NCBI RefSeq assembly: GCF_001428255.1
Contig: NZ_LMRW01000024.1
Span: 59,691 to 123,690, forward strand
Reading direction: 5' to 3'
Length of the DNA stretch: 64,000 bases
Source of the DNA: Agromyces sp. Soil535
GTDB taxonomy: Bacteria > Actinomycetota > Actinomycetes > Actinomycetales > Microbacteriaceae
Part shown: positions 23,869 through 32,226 of the stretch, piece by piece
Position numbering within the stretch: position 1 is the first letter of the stretch
How the letters are laid out: each line of letters begins with the position of its first letter
Translations under genes and position numbers: made by a program
Notes under the pieces: model-generated
What the model saw: only the letters and a program-made list of their open reading frames with translations
What the model was told of the DNA's origin: nothing
Databases searched by the model: none

Positions 23869-24861
23869 CTACTGCAGCGCGGGGATGACCTCCGACGCGT
23901 AGAGCTCGAGCCCGGAACGGTCGTACGCCGCCTCGGGGAAGTAGTGGATGGCGTAGGAGAGCCCGAGCTCGCGGCGCTCCGCGAGCTTCGAGACGACCTG
24001 CGCCGGCGTGCCCACCGCGGCGTTCGGCGAGTGGAACTCGGCGAGGTACTGCGCGGTCTTCTCAGGTCCGAGGGAGGGCGCGATGCGTGCCTCGATGGCC
24101 TCGAGCCGGCGCGCGACATCCGCAGCATCCTCGCCGATGACGGTGTTGAAGTCCGACGAGCGCGTGATCGCGTCGAAGTCGGTGCCGAGCGCCTCGCAGT
24201 GGCCGCGCAGCACGTCGCTCTTGTGCGCGAACTCCTCGAGCGTGCCGGCGAAGTTCGTGTACGACGCGTACTTCGCCGCGATCCTGAGGGTCACCTTCTC
24301 GCCGGCACCGGCGACCCAGATAGGAATGCCGCCCTCCTGGAGCGGCAGCGGCCGCACGATGGCGCCGTCGACCCGGTAGTGCTCGCCGTCGAGCGTCGCC
24401 GAACCGGTCGTCCACGCCTGGTGCATGATCTTCACGCCCTCGCGGAGCCGCGCCAGGCGCTCGGACACGGGCGGGAAGCCATAGCCGTAGGCGCGCCACT
24501 CGTGCTCGTACCAGCCGCCGCCGATGCCCATCTCGAGGCGCCCGCCCGAGATGACGTCGACCGTGGCGGCGACCTTCGCGAGGTACGCCGGGTTGCGGTA
24601 GCTCATGCAGGTGCACATCTGGCCGAGGCGCACGCGCGACGTCGTCGCAGCGTACGCCGACATGAGGGCCCACGCCTCGTGCGTCGCCTCGGTCTCGCTC
24701 GCCACGGGCACGGTGTGGAAGTGGTCGTAGACCCAGATCGACTCCCATGGGCCCGCGTCGGCGAACTCGGCGAGTCCTCGCATGGTCTCCCAGTGCGCAG
24801 CCGGTTCGATGCCGACGAGATCGTGACGCCAACCCTGGGGAACGAACATTCCGAAACGCAT
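23869..24861 (-). CDS. LLM-class F420-dependent oxidoreductase
   Basis: A 330-residue luciferase-like TIM-barrel protein. MRFGMFVPQGWRHDLVG opens the barrel; WVYDHFHTVPVA, LGQMCTCMSYRNPAYLAKVAATVDVISGGRLEMGIGGGWYEHEWRAYGY and IPIWVAGAGEKVTLRIAAKYA are the flavin/F420-binding segments. The pattern fits actinobacterial F420-dependent oxidoreductases better than FMN monooxygenases. The start at 24861 is set by the conserved MRFG beginning. The substrate is unknown. Confidence 0.9.
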   Translation of the reverse strand: MRFGMFVPQGWRHDLVGIEPAAHWETMRGLAEFADAGPWESIWVYDHFHTVPVASETEATHEAWALMSAYAATTSRVRLGQMCTCMSYRNPAYLAKVAATVDVISGGRLEMGIGGGWYEHEWRAYGYGFPPVSERLARLREGVKIMHQAWTTGSATLDGEHYRVDGAIVRPLPLQEGGIPIWVAGAGEKVTLRIAAKYASYTNFAGTLEEFAHKSDVLRGHCEALGTDFDAITRSSDFNTVIGEDAADVARRLEAIEARIAPSLGPEKTAQYLAEFHSPNAAVGTPAQVVSKLAERRELGLSYAIHYFPEAAYDRSGLELYASEVIPALQ

Positions 24862-25003
24862 GAGCTCCAGCGTAGGGCGATCCGGCCGCCCGGGAATGCG
24901 CTTCCTCGGCCGAGCCTGTCCATGACGGATGGGGCACGCGCGGCCGCCGATCTCAGCGCCAGCACTGAGGACGGACTGCGCCATGCTGCATAGCGTCGGA
25001 TCC

Positions 25004-25405
25004 ATGACTGCGCCGAATCACTGCGATTTCTCCGCGGCCGACTTCCGGGCCACTGCCATCGAGACGTCCGACGGCCGCCTCATCAGCGTGACCGGTTCCG
25101 GCCTCTGCCCCACGAGCGGTTGGGAGCTGCGGCTCGTCGCCGCGAACCCAGGCGTCGTGCCCCACCCCGAGAGCCTGTGGCTCGAACTGCGCGAGGGGGC
25201 GCCCACCCGTGCCCCGCGCGTCGTCACCGAGACCGAGGTCGAGGTGCTCGTCGAAGACTCGCGAGCCGTCGAGATCGTCATCCGCTTCGCCTGGCGCGAG
25301 GGCTTCACGCTCCCGGTCGTGCCGGCCCGAGCGCCACGCGCCCGTGGCAGGGTCGGCCGACGAGCGGATGCCGCACGCGGCCGCCTCGCGGCATCCGTCG
25401 TCTGA
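25004..25405 (+). CDS. small hypothetical protein
   Basis: A 133-residue soluble protein that I do not recognise. It has a mixed strand-like pattern (TAIETSDGRLISVTGSGLCPTSGWELRLVAANPGVVPHPESLWLELREG) and ends with an Arg/Ala-rich tail that may be disordered or out of the true reading frame. The ATG at 25004 has no strong ribosome site. Coding-type GC at third positions extends to about residue 105. It could be a stand-alone conserved actinobacterial protein. Confidence 0.55.
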   Translation: MTAPNHCDFSAADFRATAIETSDGRLISVTGSGLCPTSGWELRLVAANPGVVPHPESLWLELREGAPTRAPRVVTETEVEVLVEDSRAVEIVIRFAWREGFTLPVVPARAPRARGRVGRRADAARGRLAASVV

Positions 25406-25464
25406 GCGCAGCACCAAACTGCGCTACGCCGGCCCTCCGCCGGGCGACGCTGCGTCAGGCGGCC

Positions 25465-26664
25465 CTACGCCAGCGCGTACCTCAGCTCCGCCATCGCGGG
25501 GCCCGACCACACCGTGCCGTCGAGGTCGTCGCTGCGCACCGTGACGACCTTGCCGCCCTTCGCGATCACGAGCAGCGCGAGCTGCGGCAGCAGGTCGGCC
25601 GCGTGCGTACCGTCGTCCAGGTTCTCGCCAACGCCGTTGCCCGTGGCGAACTCGATCGCGCCCGACTCCTGGTCGAGCGTGCCGTTCACCGAGGTGGTGA
25701 AGTCGAACCACAGGGTCTCGACCGCGCCGTCGGCAGCGAGGCGGCCGATCGCGGCGAGGTCGCGCTCGACGCGCCCGGCGCTGCCCTCGGTCAGAACATG
25801 CAAGGCCGTCTCGGCCTCGTTGATGTTGAGCGTCGCCAGCTGCAGGCGCAACGCTTCGTCGATCCCGGCAGCACCGAGCCGATCGGGCGCCCCCGGCAGC
25901 GCGACGATGCGCCGGTGGTTGTGCGCGCGCTCGATGAACTGGCTCAGCGTCGGCTCGGCGGCGAACACGAAGAGCGGCACGCGCTCTTCGGGGTCGTAGG
26001 CTTGCAGCTCCTGCCGCACCACATCGGCGACCCGCTTGGCGTAGAGGTCGAGCAGCGTCTTGCGGCCCTCGTCGCCCATGAGCCGACTCGCGCCGCCCTG
26101 GCTCGCAATGCCGCGGTTGTGGCCGCGAGGACGGTCCTCACCGGGCTCCCGATGTGTGGCTTCGTCGAGGTTCGCGGTGCCGGCCTGGTCGACGGCCAGC
26201 TTCGCGGCCCGGTCGGTCGGCGTCGCGTGCCACAGGCTCCACTCGTGCGCCGAGATGGCGACGGCGTAGGCCTCCTGATCCTGGCTGGGCGCACGTAGCA
26301 ACTGGCCGAGCGTGAAGTGCGACCCGACGTGCACGGCGTCGTCGAGCCGGTTCGGCAGCACGAACACCTCACTGAACCCGGGCGCGACGAAGATCGCGAG
26401 CGCGCGGGCGAGGCCCGCCCAGAGCCCCTCGTCGCCGACGATCGCGTCGCGTTCATGGCGCAGGTCGCTGAGCTCGTGATTCGAGGCGCCGGATGCCTTG
26501 ACCTGCTCGATCGCCTCGTCGAAGGCGCTCTTCACGGCCACCTCAGCGCGTTCGCGCTCGGTCACCACGGGCGAGGTCGAGGCGTAGATCGTGATGGCCG
26601 GATGATGCGGACCCGCCAGCGCGGAGAAGTCCGTCGTGGTGGGCAGCTCGTAATGGACCGTCAT
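25465..26664 (-). CDS. bacterial eRF1-like (baeRF family) protein
   Basis: A 399-residue protein. The start (HHPAITIYASTSPVVTERERAEVAVKSAFDEAIEQVKA), the central LLDLYAKRVADVVRQELQAYDPEERVPLFVFAAEPTLSQFIERAHNHRRIVALPG and the C-terminal ADGAVETLWFDFTTSVNGTLD, then VIAKGGKVVTVRSDDLDG follow the layout of bacterial archaeo-eukaryotic release factor homologues. These are predicted to act on ribosomes or in stress, but few have been tested. I assign the family with moderate confidence; it resembles the family-11 subgroup. Confidence 0.65.
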   Translation of the reverse strand: MTVHYELPTTTDFSALAGPHHPAITIYASTSPVVTERERAEVAVKSAFDEAIEQVKASGASNHELSDLRHERDAIVGDEGLWAGLARALAIFVAPGFSEVFVLPNRLDDAVHVGSHFTLGQLLRAPSQDQEAYAVAISAHEWSLWHATPTDRAAKLAVDQAGTANLDEATHREPGEDRPRGHNRGIASQGGASRLMGDEGRKTLLDLYAKRVADVVRQELQAYDPEERVPLFVFAAEPTLSQFIERAHNHRRIVALPGAPDRLGAAGIDEALRLQLATLNINEAETALHVLTEGSAGRVERDLAAIGRLAADGAVETLWFDFTTSVNGTLDQESGAIEFATGNGVGENLDDGTHAADLLPQLALLVIAKGGKVVTVRSDDLDGTVWSGPAMAELRYALA

Positions 26665-26745
26665 GCGTTCCTCCCACAGGATCTCGCGACAGCGGTGTCG
26701 CTCGCCTCCAGCCTATGAAGGCAGGGGCGCGAGCGACACCCCCCG

Positions 26746-28269
26746 TCAGCGACCCACGGGGTGGTTCGAGCGGATGACGCCCGCCGGGTCCACCGCGTTC
26801 TTCACGGCGCGCAGTCGGTGCACCCGGTCGCCGAACAGCCGCTCGGCGGGCCGCTCGTGCTCGGCGAAGTTGAGGTAGTCGACCGGCGCGCGCCACGGCT
26901 CCACGCGGGAGAGGAGTCGGCCGAGGGATGCCGCAAGCGCCTCGCCTGCGCCCGGCATCGCGATGCCCACGCCGAACACGAGGTAGCCCGCCTCGAAGCC
27001 GGCCACGACGCCCGGCTCGGGCGTGCCGCGCTCCGCGGCGGAGGCGCGCGCGGCCTCGGGGGCGAGGCCGCCCCCGAGGTGGCGGATCTCGGCCGAGAGC
27101 AGTGCGGTCGCGGCATCCGGGCCCGCCGCGGCGACGAATGCGCGCACCGCGGCGGGCGGCAGTTCTGCGAGCAGCATGCCGTCGCCGTTGCCCGGCGTCG
27201 GGCCGGGCGGGTCCATGTGGAGCTGCAGCAGCTCGGCGACCGGCTGCGGGTGCACGGAGACGATGTCGGGCGCGAGCGCCCGCAGCGGGGCGAGCAGCTC
27301 GTCGGCACGCTCGGGGGTCTCCTGGATCACCGCCTCGACGACGACGAACGACTTGCCGGAGAGGAACGGCGGCAACTCGGGCATCGGTGGGAAGCGGAGC
27401 AGGCGCCCGATCGAGGTCACGCTGTCGGGCACGGTCGCGGTCCACGCGGCCCAGGCCTGCAGCACCTCCTCGGCGCGCTCCAGCGGGAAGAAGAGCGTGC
27501 CGGCCACGACCTCGGTGATCGGGAAGAGACGGAACTCGAGCGCGGTCACCACGCCGAAGTCGCCGCCTCCGCCGCGCACCGCCCAGAACAACTCGGGGTC
27601 GTGCTCGGCGTCCACCCGGCGGCGCACGCCGTCGGCCGTGACGAGCTCGACGGCGAGCACTTGGTTCGCAGCGAGGCCGTGCGAGCGGGCCAGCCAGCTG
27701 ATGCCGCCGCCAAGGGTGTAGCCGACCACGCCGACGTCGTGCGATGTGCCGGCGAGCGCGGCGAGGCCGTGCGGCGCGACCGCCGCGACGACGTCGGCCC
27801 AGAGCGCGCCGGGCTCGACGCGGGCGATGTGCAGGTCGGGGTCGACCTGCACGCCGCGCAGCTCGGAGGTGCGCAGCAGCAGCGCGTCGGCGAGGCCGTC
27901 GGCGGCGAGCGGACCCGCGTTGTGGCCGGTCGCCTGCGGCGCGACGGCGAGGCCGAGTCCCTTCGCGGTGCGCACGGTCTGCACGATGTCGTTCACGCTC
28001 GCGGCGACCACGACGGCGACGGGCCGCTGGTCGACGGCGAGGTTCCATGCGGCGCGAGCGTCGTCCCACCCCGGGTCGCCCGGGATGTGCACGCGGCCGG
28101 CGATCCGGTCGTCCAGCAGCGCCAGCGCCTCGCGGAGCGAGAGCGTGGTGACGTCGTCGTGATGCGGGCGCGCCTCGGTGATGTCGGTGACGGGTGCGAG
28201 TGCGGCAGCGCCCGGGTGGTCGGCTCGAGCGTCATCGTTGGCGGCGGCGCTGGACACAGGGGTGTTCAC
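26746..28269 (-). CDS. FAD-linked oxidase, berberine-bridge-enzyme type
   Basis: A 507-residue protein. An FAD_binding_4 domain spans residues 70-240 (QRPVAVVVAASVNDIVQTVRTAKGLGLAVAPQATGHNAG; GVVGYTLGGGISWLARSHGLAANQVLAVELVTADG; FWAVRGGGGDFGVVTALEFRL), and a C-terminal BBE segment ends YLNFAEHERPAERLFGDRVHRLRAVKNAVDPAGVIRSNHPV. The His in ATGHN is the likely site of covalent flavin. The start is a GTG at 28269 after AAAGGA. It is divergent from an LLM oxidoreductase. Confidence 0.9.
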   Translation of the reverse strand: MNTPVSSAAANDDARADHPGAAALAPVTDITEARPHHDDVTTLSLREALALLDDRIAGRVHIPGDPGWDDARAAWNLAVDQRPVAVVVAASVNDIVQTVRTAKGLGLAVAPQATGHNAGPLAADGLADALLLRTSELRGVQVDPDLHIARVEPGALWADVVAAVAPHGLAALAGTSHDVGVVGYTLGGGISWLARSHGLAANQVLAVELVTADGVRRRVDAEHDPELFWAVRGGGGDFGVVTALEFRLFPITEVVAGTLFFPLERAEEVLQAWAAWTATVPDSVTSIGRLLRFPPMPELPPFLSGKSFVVVEAVIQETPERADELLAPLRALAPDIVSVHPQPVAELLQLHMDPPGPTPGNGDGMLLAELPPAAVRAFVAAAGPDAATALLSAEIRHLGGGLAPEAARASAAERGTPEPGVVAGFEAGYLVFGVGIAMPGAGEALAASLGRLLSRVEPWRAPVDYLNFAEHERPAERLFGDRVHRLRAVKNAVDPAGVIRSNHPVGR

Positions 28270-28477
28270 GGATGATTCCTTTCGGGTGTCTCGCTCGCGG
28301 GCCCGGACCCCTCGCATCGGAGGCGGACGGCCGCGGGGGATCCCGGCGGCGCGCACGAACGCGATCTCCATCTCATGACGGACGGCCCGCGGGCGCGTCA
28401 GGGGGTCCCCTCCGAGTGCCTCAGGGTTAACCCCCGATCGCGGAATAGGCCGAAGGGCCGCTCCGTTTCCCCCATCG

Positions 28478-29533
28478 ATGACTGACACGCTCCGCCTCTC
28501 CGTGCTCGACCTCGTTCCCGTGCGGAGCGGCCAGACGAGTGCGGGGGCGGTCGCGGCATCCGTGCGCCTCGCGCAGCTCGCCGACCGACTCGGGTACACG
28601 CGCTACTGGTTCGCCGAGCACCACAACATGCCGGCCGTCGCGTCGACGACGCCGCCGGTGCTGATCGCGGCGACCGCGGCGCAGACCCAACGCATCCGGG
28701 TCGGCTCGGGCGGCGTGATGCTGCCCAACCATGCGCCGCTCGTCGTCGCGGAGCAGTTCGCCGCGCTCGAGGCGCTCGCGCCAGGGCGTATCGACCTCGG
28801 CATCGGCCGCGCGCCGGGCAGCGACCCCGTGATCACGCAGCTGCTGCGCGTATCGGGTCCAACGGCAGATGTCGACCGGTTCCCCGACCACATCGCCGAC
28901 ATCCTCTCGCTGCTCTCCCCCGACGGCGCCTCACTGCGCCTGACGAGCGGCCGCGAGTACGCGATCACCGCCACGCCCGCCGCCACTGAGGTGCCGACGT
29001 TGTGGCTCCTCGGCTCGAGCGACTACTCCGCGAAGCTCGCCGCGGAGCTCGGACTCCCGTACGTCTTTGCGAACCACTTCTCGGGCGACGGCCTCGAGCG
29101 CGCACTCGAGCTCTACCGCACCGAGTACCGGCCCAGCGAGGCGCATCCTGCGCCCGAGACCTTCCTCACCGTGAACACGTCGGTCGCGCCGACCGTCGAG
29201 GAGGCGCGGGCCCGCGCCCTGCCGCAGCTGCGGTCGATGGCCCGCCTGCGCACGAACCGCCCGATGCGCCCCCTCGAGACGGTGGAGGAGGCGGCCGCGG
29301 CTCCCGCAGACTCGATCGCCGACGAGGTCATCGCCGCCATGGAGAAGCGGTGGATCATCGCGGATGCCGCAGGCGCGGCCACCGAGCTGCGCCGCCTCGC
29401 CGCTCGCCACGGCATCGACGAGGTGATGGTCGCGCCGATCGCGGGCGCGCGGGAGTCGGAGCCGTCGGATGCCGCCCCCGGCCGCGAGCAGACCCTCGAG
29501 CTGCTCGCCGGCGAGCTGCATCACGCGGGTTGA
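28478..29533 (+). CDS. LLM-class flavin-dependent oxidoreductase (MsnO8-like)
   Basis: A 351-residue luciferase-like protein. It starts LRLSVLDLVPVRSGQTSAGAVAASVRLAQLADRLGYTRYWFAEHHNMPAVASTTPPVLIAATAAQTQRIRVGSGGVMLPNHAPLVVAEQFAALEALAPGRIDLGIGRAPG, the full pattern of the MsnO8-type subgroup, which is thought to use FMN. The TGA stop at 29531-29533 lies inside the outer arm of a palindromic repeat, so the repeat may have set the present C-terminus. Confidence 0.92.
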   Translation: MTDTLRLSVLDLVPVRSGQTSAGAVAASVRLAQLADRLGYTRYWFAEHHNMPAVASTTPPVLIAATAAQTQRIRVGSGGVMLPNHAPLVVAEQFAALEALAPGRIDLGIGRAPGSDPVITQLLRVSGPTADVDRFPDHIADILSLLSPDGASLRLTSGREYAITATPAATEVPTLWLLGSSDYSAKLAAELGLPYVFANHFSGDGLERALELYRTEYRPSEAHPAPETFLTVNTSVAPTVEEARARALPQLRSMARLRTNRPMRPLETVEEAAAAPADSIADEVIAAMEKRWIIADAAGAATELRRLAARHGIDEVMVAPIAGARESEPSDAAPGREQTLELLAGELHHAG

Positions 29534-29691
29534 GGAGCCGCGCAGCGGCGTCTCGAAACCCCGCTCCCCGTACATCGGGTTTCGAGACGCGTCCGCATTT
29601 CGAGACAGCCGCTGGCGCGGCTTCCTCAATCCGGGCGCTCCTCAACCCGCGGGACGCGTCCGGCTCCCCCGGCGCTCCTCAACCCGCGGGC
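29525..29691. repeat. nested palindromic (REP-like) element with duplicated right arm
   Basis: Left outer arm GCGGGTTGAGGAG at 29525-29537; inner arms GTCTCGAAACCC at 29550-29561 and GGGTTTCGAGAC at 29577-29588; right outer arm GCTCCTCAACCCGCGG at 29637-29652; and a second right arm at about 29675-29690. An extra TTTCGAGAC lies at 29598-29606. The design matches the element at 11683-11780. It would form a long cruciform or RNA hairpin and could end transcription of the LLM gene before the two-component operon. Confidence 0.88.
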
Positions 29692-29698
29692 TTCGCGC

Positions 29699-29717
29699 TT
29701 CAGGCGTGCTTCAGCGG
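29699..29717 (+). promoter_or_regulatory. predicted response-regulator site 1 (TTCAGG-N5-TTCAGCGG)
   Basis: Two TTCAG half-sites start 11 bp apart, one helical turn, which is the arrangement bound by OmpR/PhoB-type regulators. The site lies 37 bp before the response regulator start. The same 19-bp layout is repeated at 31792-31810 before the PepSY-like gene, so it is probably the regulator's own binding site. Confidence 0.75.
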
Positions 29718-29753
29718 CATCCGCCATGATGGACGCAGCGGAGGGAGGCCGCG

Positions 29754-30431
29754 ATGCGCCTGCTGGTCGTCGAAGACGGAGCGCGTCTCGCCGAGGGCCT
29801 GAAGCGCGGCCTCGAGGCGGAGGGATTCGCCGTCGACGTGGCGCTGAACGGCACCGACGGGCTCTGGCTCGCACGCGAGAACCACTACGCGGTGGTGCTC
29901 CTCGACATCATGCTGCCCGGGCTGAACGGCTACCTGGTGTGCCGCACGCTGCGCGAGGAAGGCGACTGGACGCCGGTGCTCATGCTCACCGCGAAGAACG
30001 GCGAGTGGGACCAGGTCGAGGCGCTCGACACGGGCGCCGACGACTACCTGACCAAGCCGTTCTCCTTCGCGGTGCTGCTCGCGCGGGTGCGCGCGCTCAT
30101 CCGCCGCGGCGCCGCGCCGCGGCCGGCCGTCCTCGAGGCAGGCGACCTCAGCCTCGACCCCGCCACGCGCGAGGTCCGGCGGGCGGATGCCGCGATCGAG
30201 CTCACAACACGGGAGTTCGCCGTGCTCGAGTTCCTCATGCGCCGGGCCGGCGAAGTCGTGGCCAAGGCCGAGATCCTCGACGGGGTGTGGGACTTCGACT
30301 TCGACGGCGACCCCAACATCGTGGAGGTCTACATCGGGCACCTGCGCAACAAGGTGGACCGGCCGTTCGGGCGGGAGAGCATCCAGACGCTGCGCGGCGC
30401 GGGGTACCGGCTGGCGGCCGACGGTGGCTGA
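29754..30431 (+). CDS. OmpR/PhoB-family response regulator
   Basis: A 225-residue protein. The receiver domain (residues 1-115) has the acidic pair in VVEDGARLAE, phosphoacceptor Asp51 in VVLLDIMLPGLNGY, Thr/Lys switch residues in MLTAKN and DDYLTKPFSF. The winged helix (residues 130-222) ends with VYIGHLRNKVDRPFGRESIQTLRGAGYRL. GGAGGGAGG precedes the ATG. It overlaps the kinase gene by 8 bases. The direct repeat upstream suggests autoregulation. Confidence 0.96.
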   Translation: MRLLVVEDGARLAEGLKRGLEAEGFAVDVALNGTDGLWLARENHYAVVLLDIMLPGLNGYLVCRTLREEGDWTPVLMLTAKNGEWDQVEALDTGADDYLTKPFSFAVLLARVRALIRRGAAPRPAVLEAGDLSLDPATREVRRADAAIELTTREFAVLEFLMRRAGEVVAKAEILDGVWDFDFDGDPNIVEVYIGHLRNKVDRPFGRESIQTLRGAGYRLAADGG

Positions 30432-31773
30432 CGCGAGCTCTGGCGGGGCACGCCGACGCGGTGCGGGCGTTCGCACGCGCATCACGCTCGGGGCGACCGT
30501 CGTCGTCGCCGTTGCGCTCGTACTCGGGGCGATCGTCTTCTGGGCGACGCTCCGGCTCTCGCTCCTGGACGGCCTCGCCGCCTCGGCGGAACAGGATGCC
30601 GGGGTGGTCTCGTCGCAACTCGAGGAGGGCGGACCCGCTTCGCTCGGCGAGCTCGACGACGACCGCTTCGTGCAGGTCGTCGACGACTCGGGCGCGGTCG
30701 TCGCGGCGAGCGAGAACGCGCCGGCATCGCCCATGGCGACGCAAGAGGACGACGACCCGGGCACGGTCCACGTCGACGGCGAGGCCTTCGTGACGGCGGT
30801 GGACGACGCCGACGGCGGCTTCATCGTGATCGCCGGCCGCAGCACCGAGCCGACCGACGAGACGCTCGCGACCGTCGCGGGCCTCCTCGCCGTCGCCGTG
30901 CCGCTCCTCATCGTGCTCGTCGCGATCACCACGTGGCTCGTCGTCGGCCGCGCCCTCTCCCCTGTGGAGCAGATGCGCCGCCAGGTCGACGCGGTCACGG
31001 CGACCACCCTCGCCGAACGCCTCGACGAGCCCGACGCCGACGATGAGATCGGCCGCCTCGCGCACACCATGAACGGCATGCTCGATCGCCTCGAAGTGTC
31101 GCAGGCGACGCAGCGGCGGTTCATCTCGGATGCCTCGCACGAGCTGAGGTCGCCGCTCGCCGCCCTCCGCCAGTACGCCGAGGTCGCCCGCGACCACCCC
31201 GAGCGCATCAGCAAGGAGGAGCTCGGCGACGTCGTCCTCGACGAGGGCGGCCGGCTCGAGCGTCTCGTGCAGGGCATGCTCGTGCTCGCCCGCGCCGATG
31301 AGGGAGCCCTCCGCCTCGAGCTGGCCGACGTGGACCTCGACGACCTGCTCCTCGAGGAGGCCCGGCGGGTGAGGGCCTCGGGCCGTCTCTCGGTCGACAC
31401 GAGCGGCATCGCGGCGGCACGGGTGCGCGGCGACCTCGCCCTCCTGCGCCAGCTCGTGCGGAACCTCGTCGACAACGCCGCGCGACACGCCCACGCCGCG
31501 ATCGCCTTCACCGCCGGGCATGGTGCCGACGGGGCATCCGCGACGCTGACGGTCTGCGACGACGGCGACGGCATCCCGGTGGCCGACCGCGAGCGGGTGT
31601 TCGACCGTTTCGTGCGGCTCGACGACGCACGCGCCAGCGACACCGGCGGAAGCGGCCTCGGGCTCGCGATCGTGCGCGAGATCGCAATCGCGCACGGCGG
31701 GTCCGCCCGGATCGAGGATGCGGCAGGGCTCGGCGGCGCGTGCGTGCGCGTCACCCTCCCCTCGGGCGACTGA
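30424..31773 (+). CDS. sensor histidine kinase with HAMP domain
   Basis: A 449-residue membrane kinase. A basic N-terminus precedes helix 1 (ITLGATVVVAVALVLGAIVFWATL). An acidic extracytoplasmic loop of about 110 residues follows, with ASENAPASPMATQEDDDPGTVHVDGEAF. Helix 2 is VAGLLAVAVPLLIVLVAITTWLVVG. HAMP begins RALSPVEQMRRQVDAV. HisKA carries His239 in FISDASHELRSPLAALRQY, and the ATPase has RNLVDNAARHA, DDGDGIP and GGSGLGLAIV. The GTG start at 30424 overlaps the regulator stop. The stimulus is unknown; the acidic loop could sense cations or cationic peptides. Confidence 0.95.
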   Translation: MADASSGGARRRGAGVRTRITLGATVVVAVALVLGAIVFWATLRLSLLDGLAASAEQDAGVVSSQLEEGGPASLGELDDDRFVQVVDDSGAVVAASENAPASPMATQEDDDPGTVHVDGEAFVTAVDDADGGFIVIAGRSTEPTDETLATVAGLLAVAVPLLIVLVAITTWLVVGRALSPVEQMRRQVDAVTATTLAERLDEPDADDEIGRLAHTMNGMLDRLEVSQATQRRFISDASHELRSPLAALRQYAEVARDHPERISKEELGDVVLDEGGRLERLVQGMLVLARADEGALRLELADVDLDDLLLEEARRVRASGRLSVDTSGIAAARVRGDLALLRQLVRNLVDNAARHAHAAIAFTAGHGADGASATLTVCDDGDGIPVADRERVFDRFVRLDDARASDTGGSGLGLAIVREIAIAHGGSARIEDAAGLGGACVRVTLPSGD

Positions 31774-31791
31774 CGCATCGGATCGAGTCGC

Positions 31792-31810
31792 TTCAGGCTG
31801 GGTTCAGCGG
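31792..31810 (+). promoter_or_regulatory. predicted response-regulator site 2 (TTCAGG-N5-TTCAGCGG)
   Basis: The 19-bp layout TTCAGG-N5-TTCAGCGG is identical to the site before the response regulator; even the flanking C on the left is shared. It lies in the 78-bp gap between the kinase stop and the PepSY-like gene, 42 bp before that gene's ATG. The PepSY-like gene is therefore a predicted direct target of the regulator. Confidence 0.75.
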
Positions 31811-31851
31811 CGGAGGCGCATCCTGTTCTCGAGAGCTTGGAGGAGGACACC

Positions 31852-32226
31852 ATGAAGAAGCGCACGATCTGGATCAGCTCGGCCGCGGCCGGTGCGGCGC
31901 TCGTCCTCGGCGGCACCGCCATCGCGTTCGCGACCACCGACGGCTTCGCGCCGGGTGGCGAGCCGCCCGAGACCTCCGACGATGGGGGCCACCTCACGGG
32001 CTCCGACCTCGACGCGGCGAGCGCCGCGGCCCTCGAGGCGGCCGGGCCCGGCACCGTGGTCGAGGCTGAGGTCGGCGATGACGGACAGAGCGCCTACGAG
32101 GTCGAGGTGCGCCTCGACACCGGCGAGTCCGTCGAGGTCAGGCTCGACGCGAGCTTCGGCGTCATCGACGTCACCGGCGAGGACGACGGAGGCGCAGGCG
32201 ACGACGGTTCTGGCAGCGACGACTGA
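31852..32226 (+). CDS. secreted PepSY-like acidic protein
   Basis: A 124-residue protein. The signal peptide is KKRTIWISSAAAGAALVLGGTAIAFA. The mature part has LTGSDLDAASAAALEAAGPGTVVEAEVGDDGQSAYEVEVRLDTGESVEVRLDASFGVIDV, which is the PepSY pattern (x-A-A-L-x-A-x-P-G-x-V, then YEVEV). It ends in a strongly acidic, Gly/Ser-rich tail. PepSY proteins often modulate proteases or accompany two-component systems. A GGAGGAGG site precedes the ATG, and the predicted regulator site lies just upstream. Confidence 0.85.
   Translation: MKKRTIWISSAAAGAALVLGGTAIAFATTDGFAPGGEPPETSDDGGHLTGSDLDAASAAALEAAGPGTVVEAEVGDDGQSAYEVEVRLDTGESVEVRLDASFGVIDVTGEDDGGAGDDGSGSDD

Noticed and set aside
28270-28599. N-terminal extension of the FAD oxidase
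   Set aside because: Residues upstream of the GTG at 28269 are Arg-rich and cross the divergent promoter region of the LLM gene.
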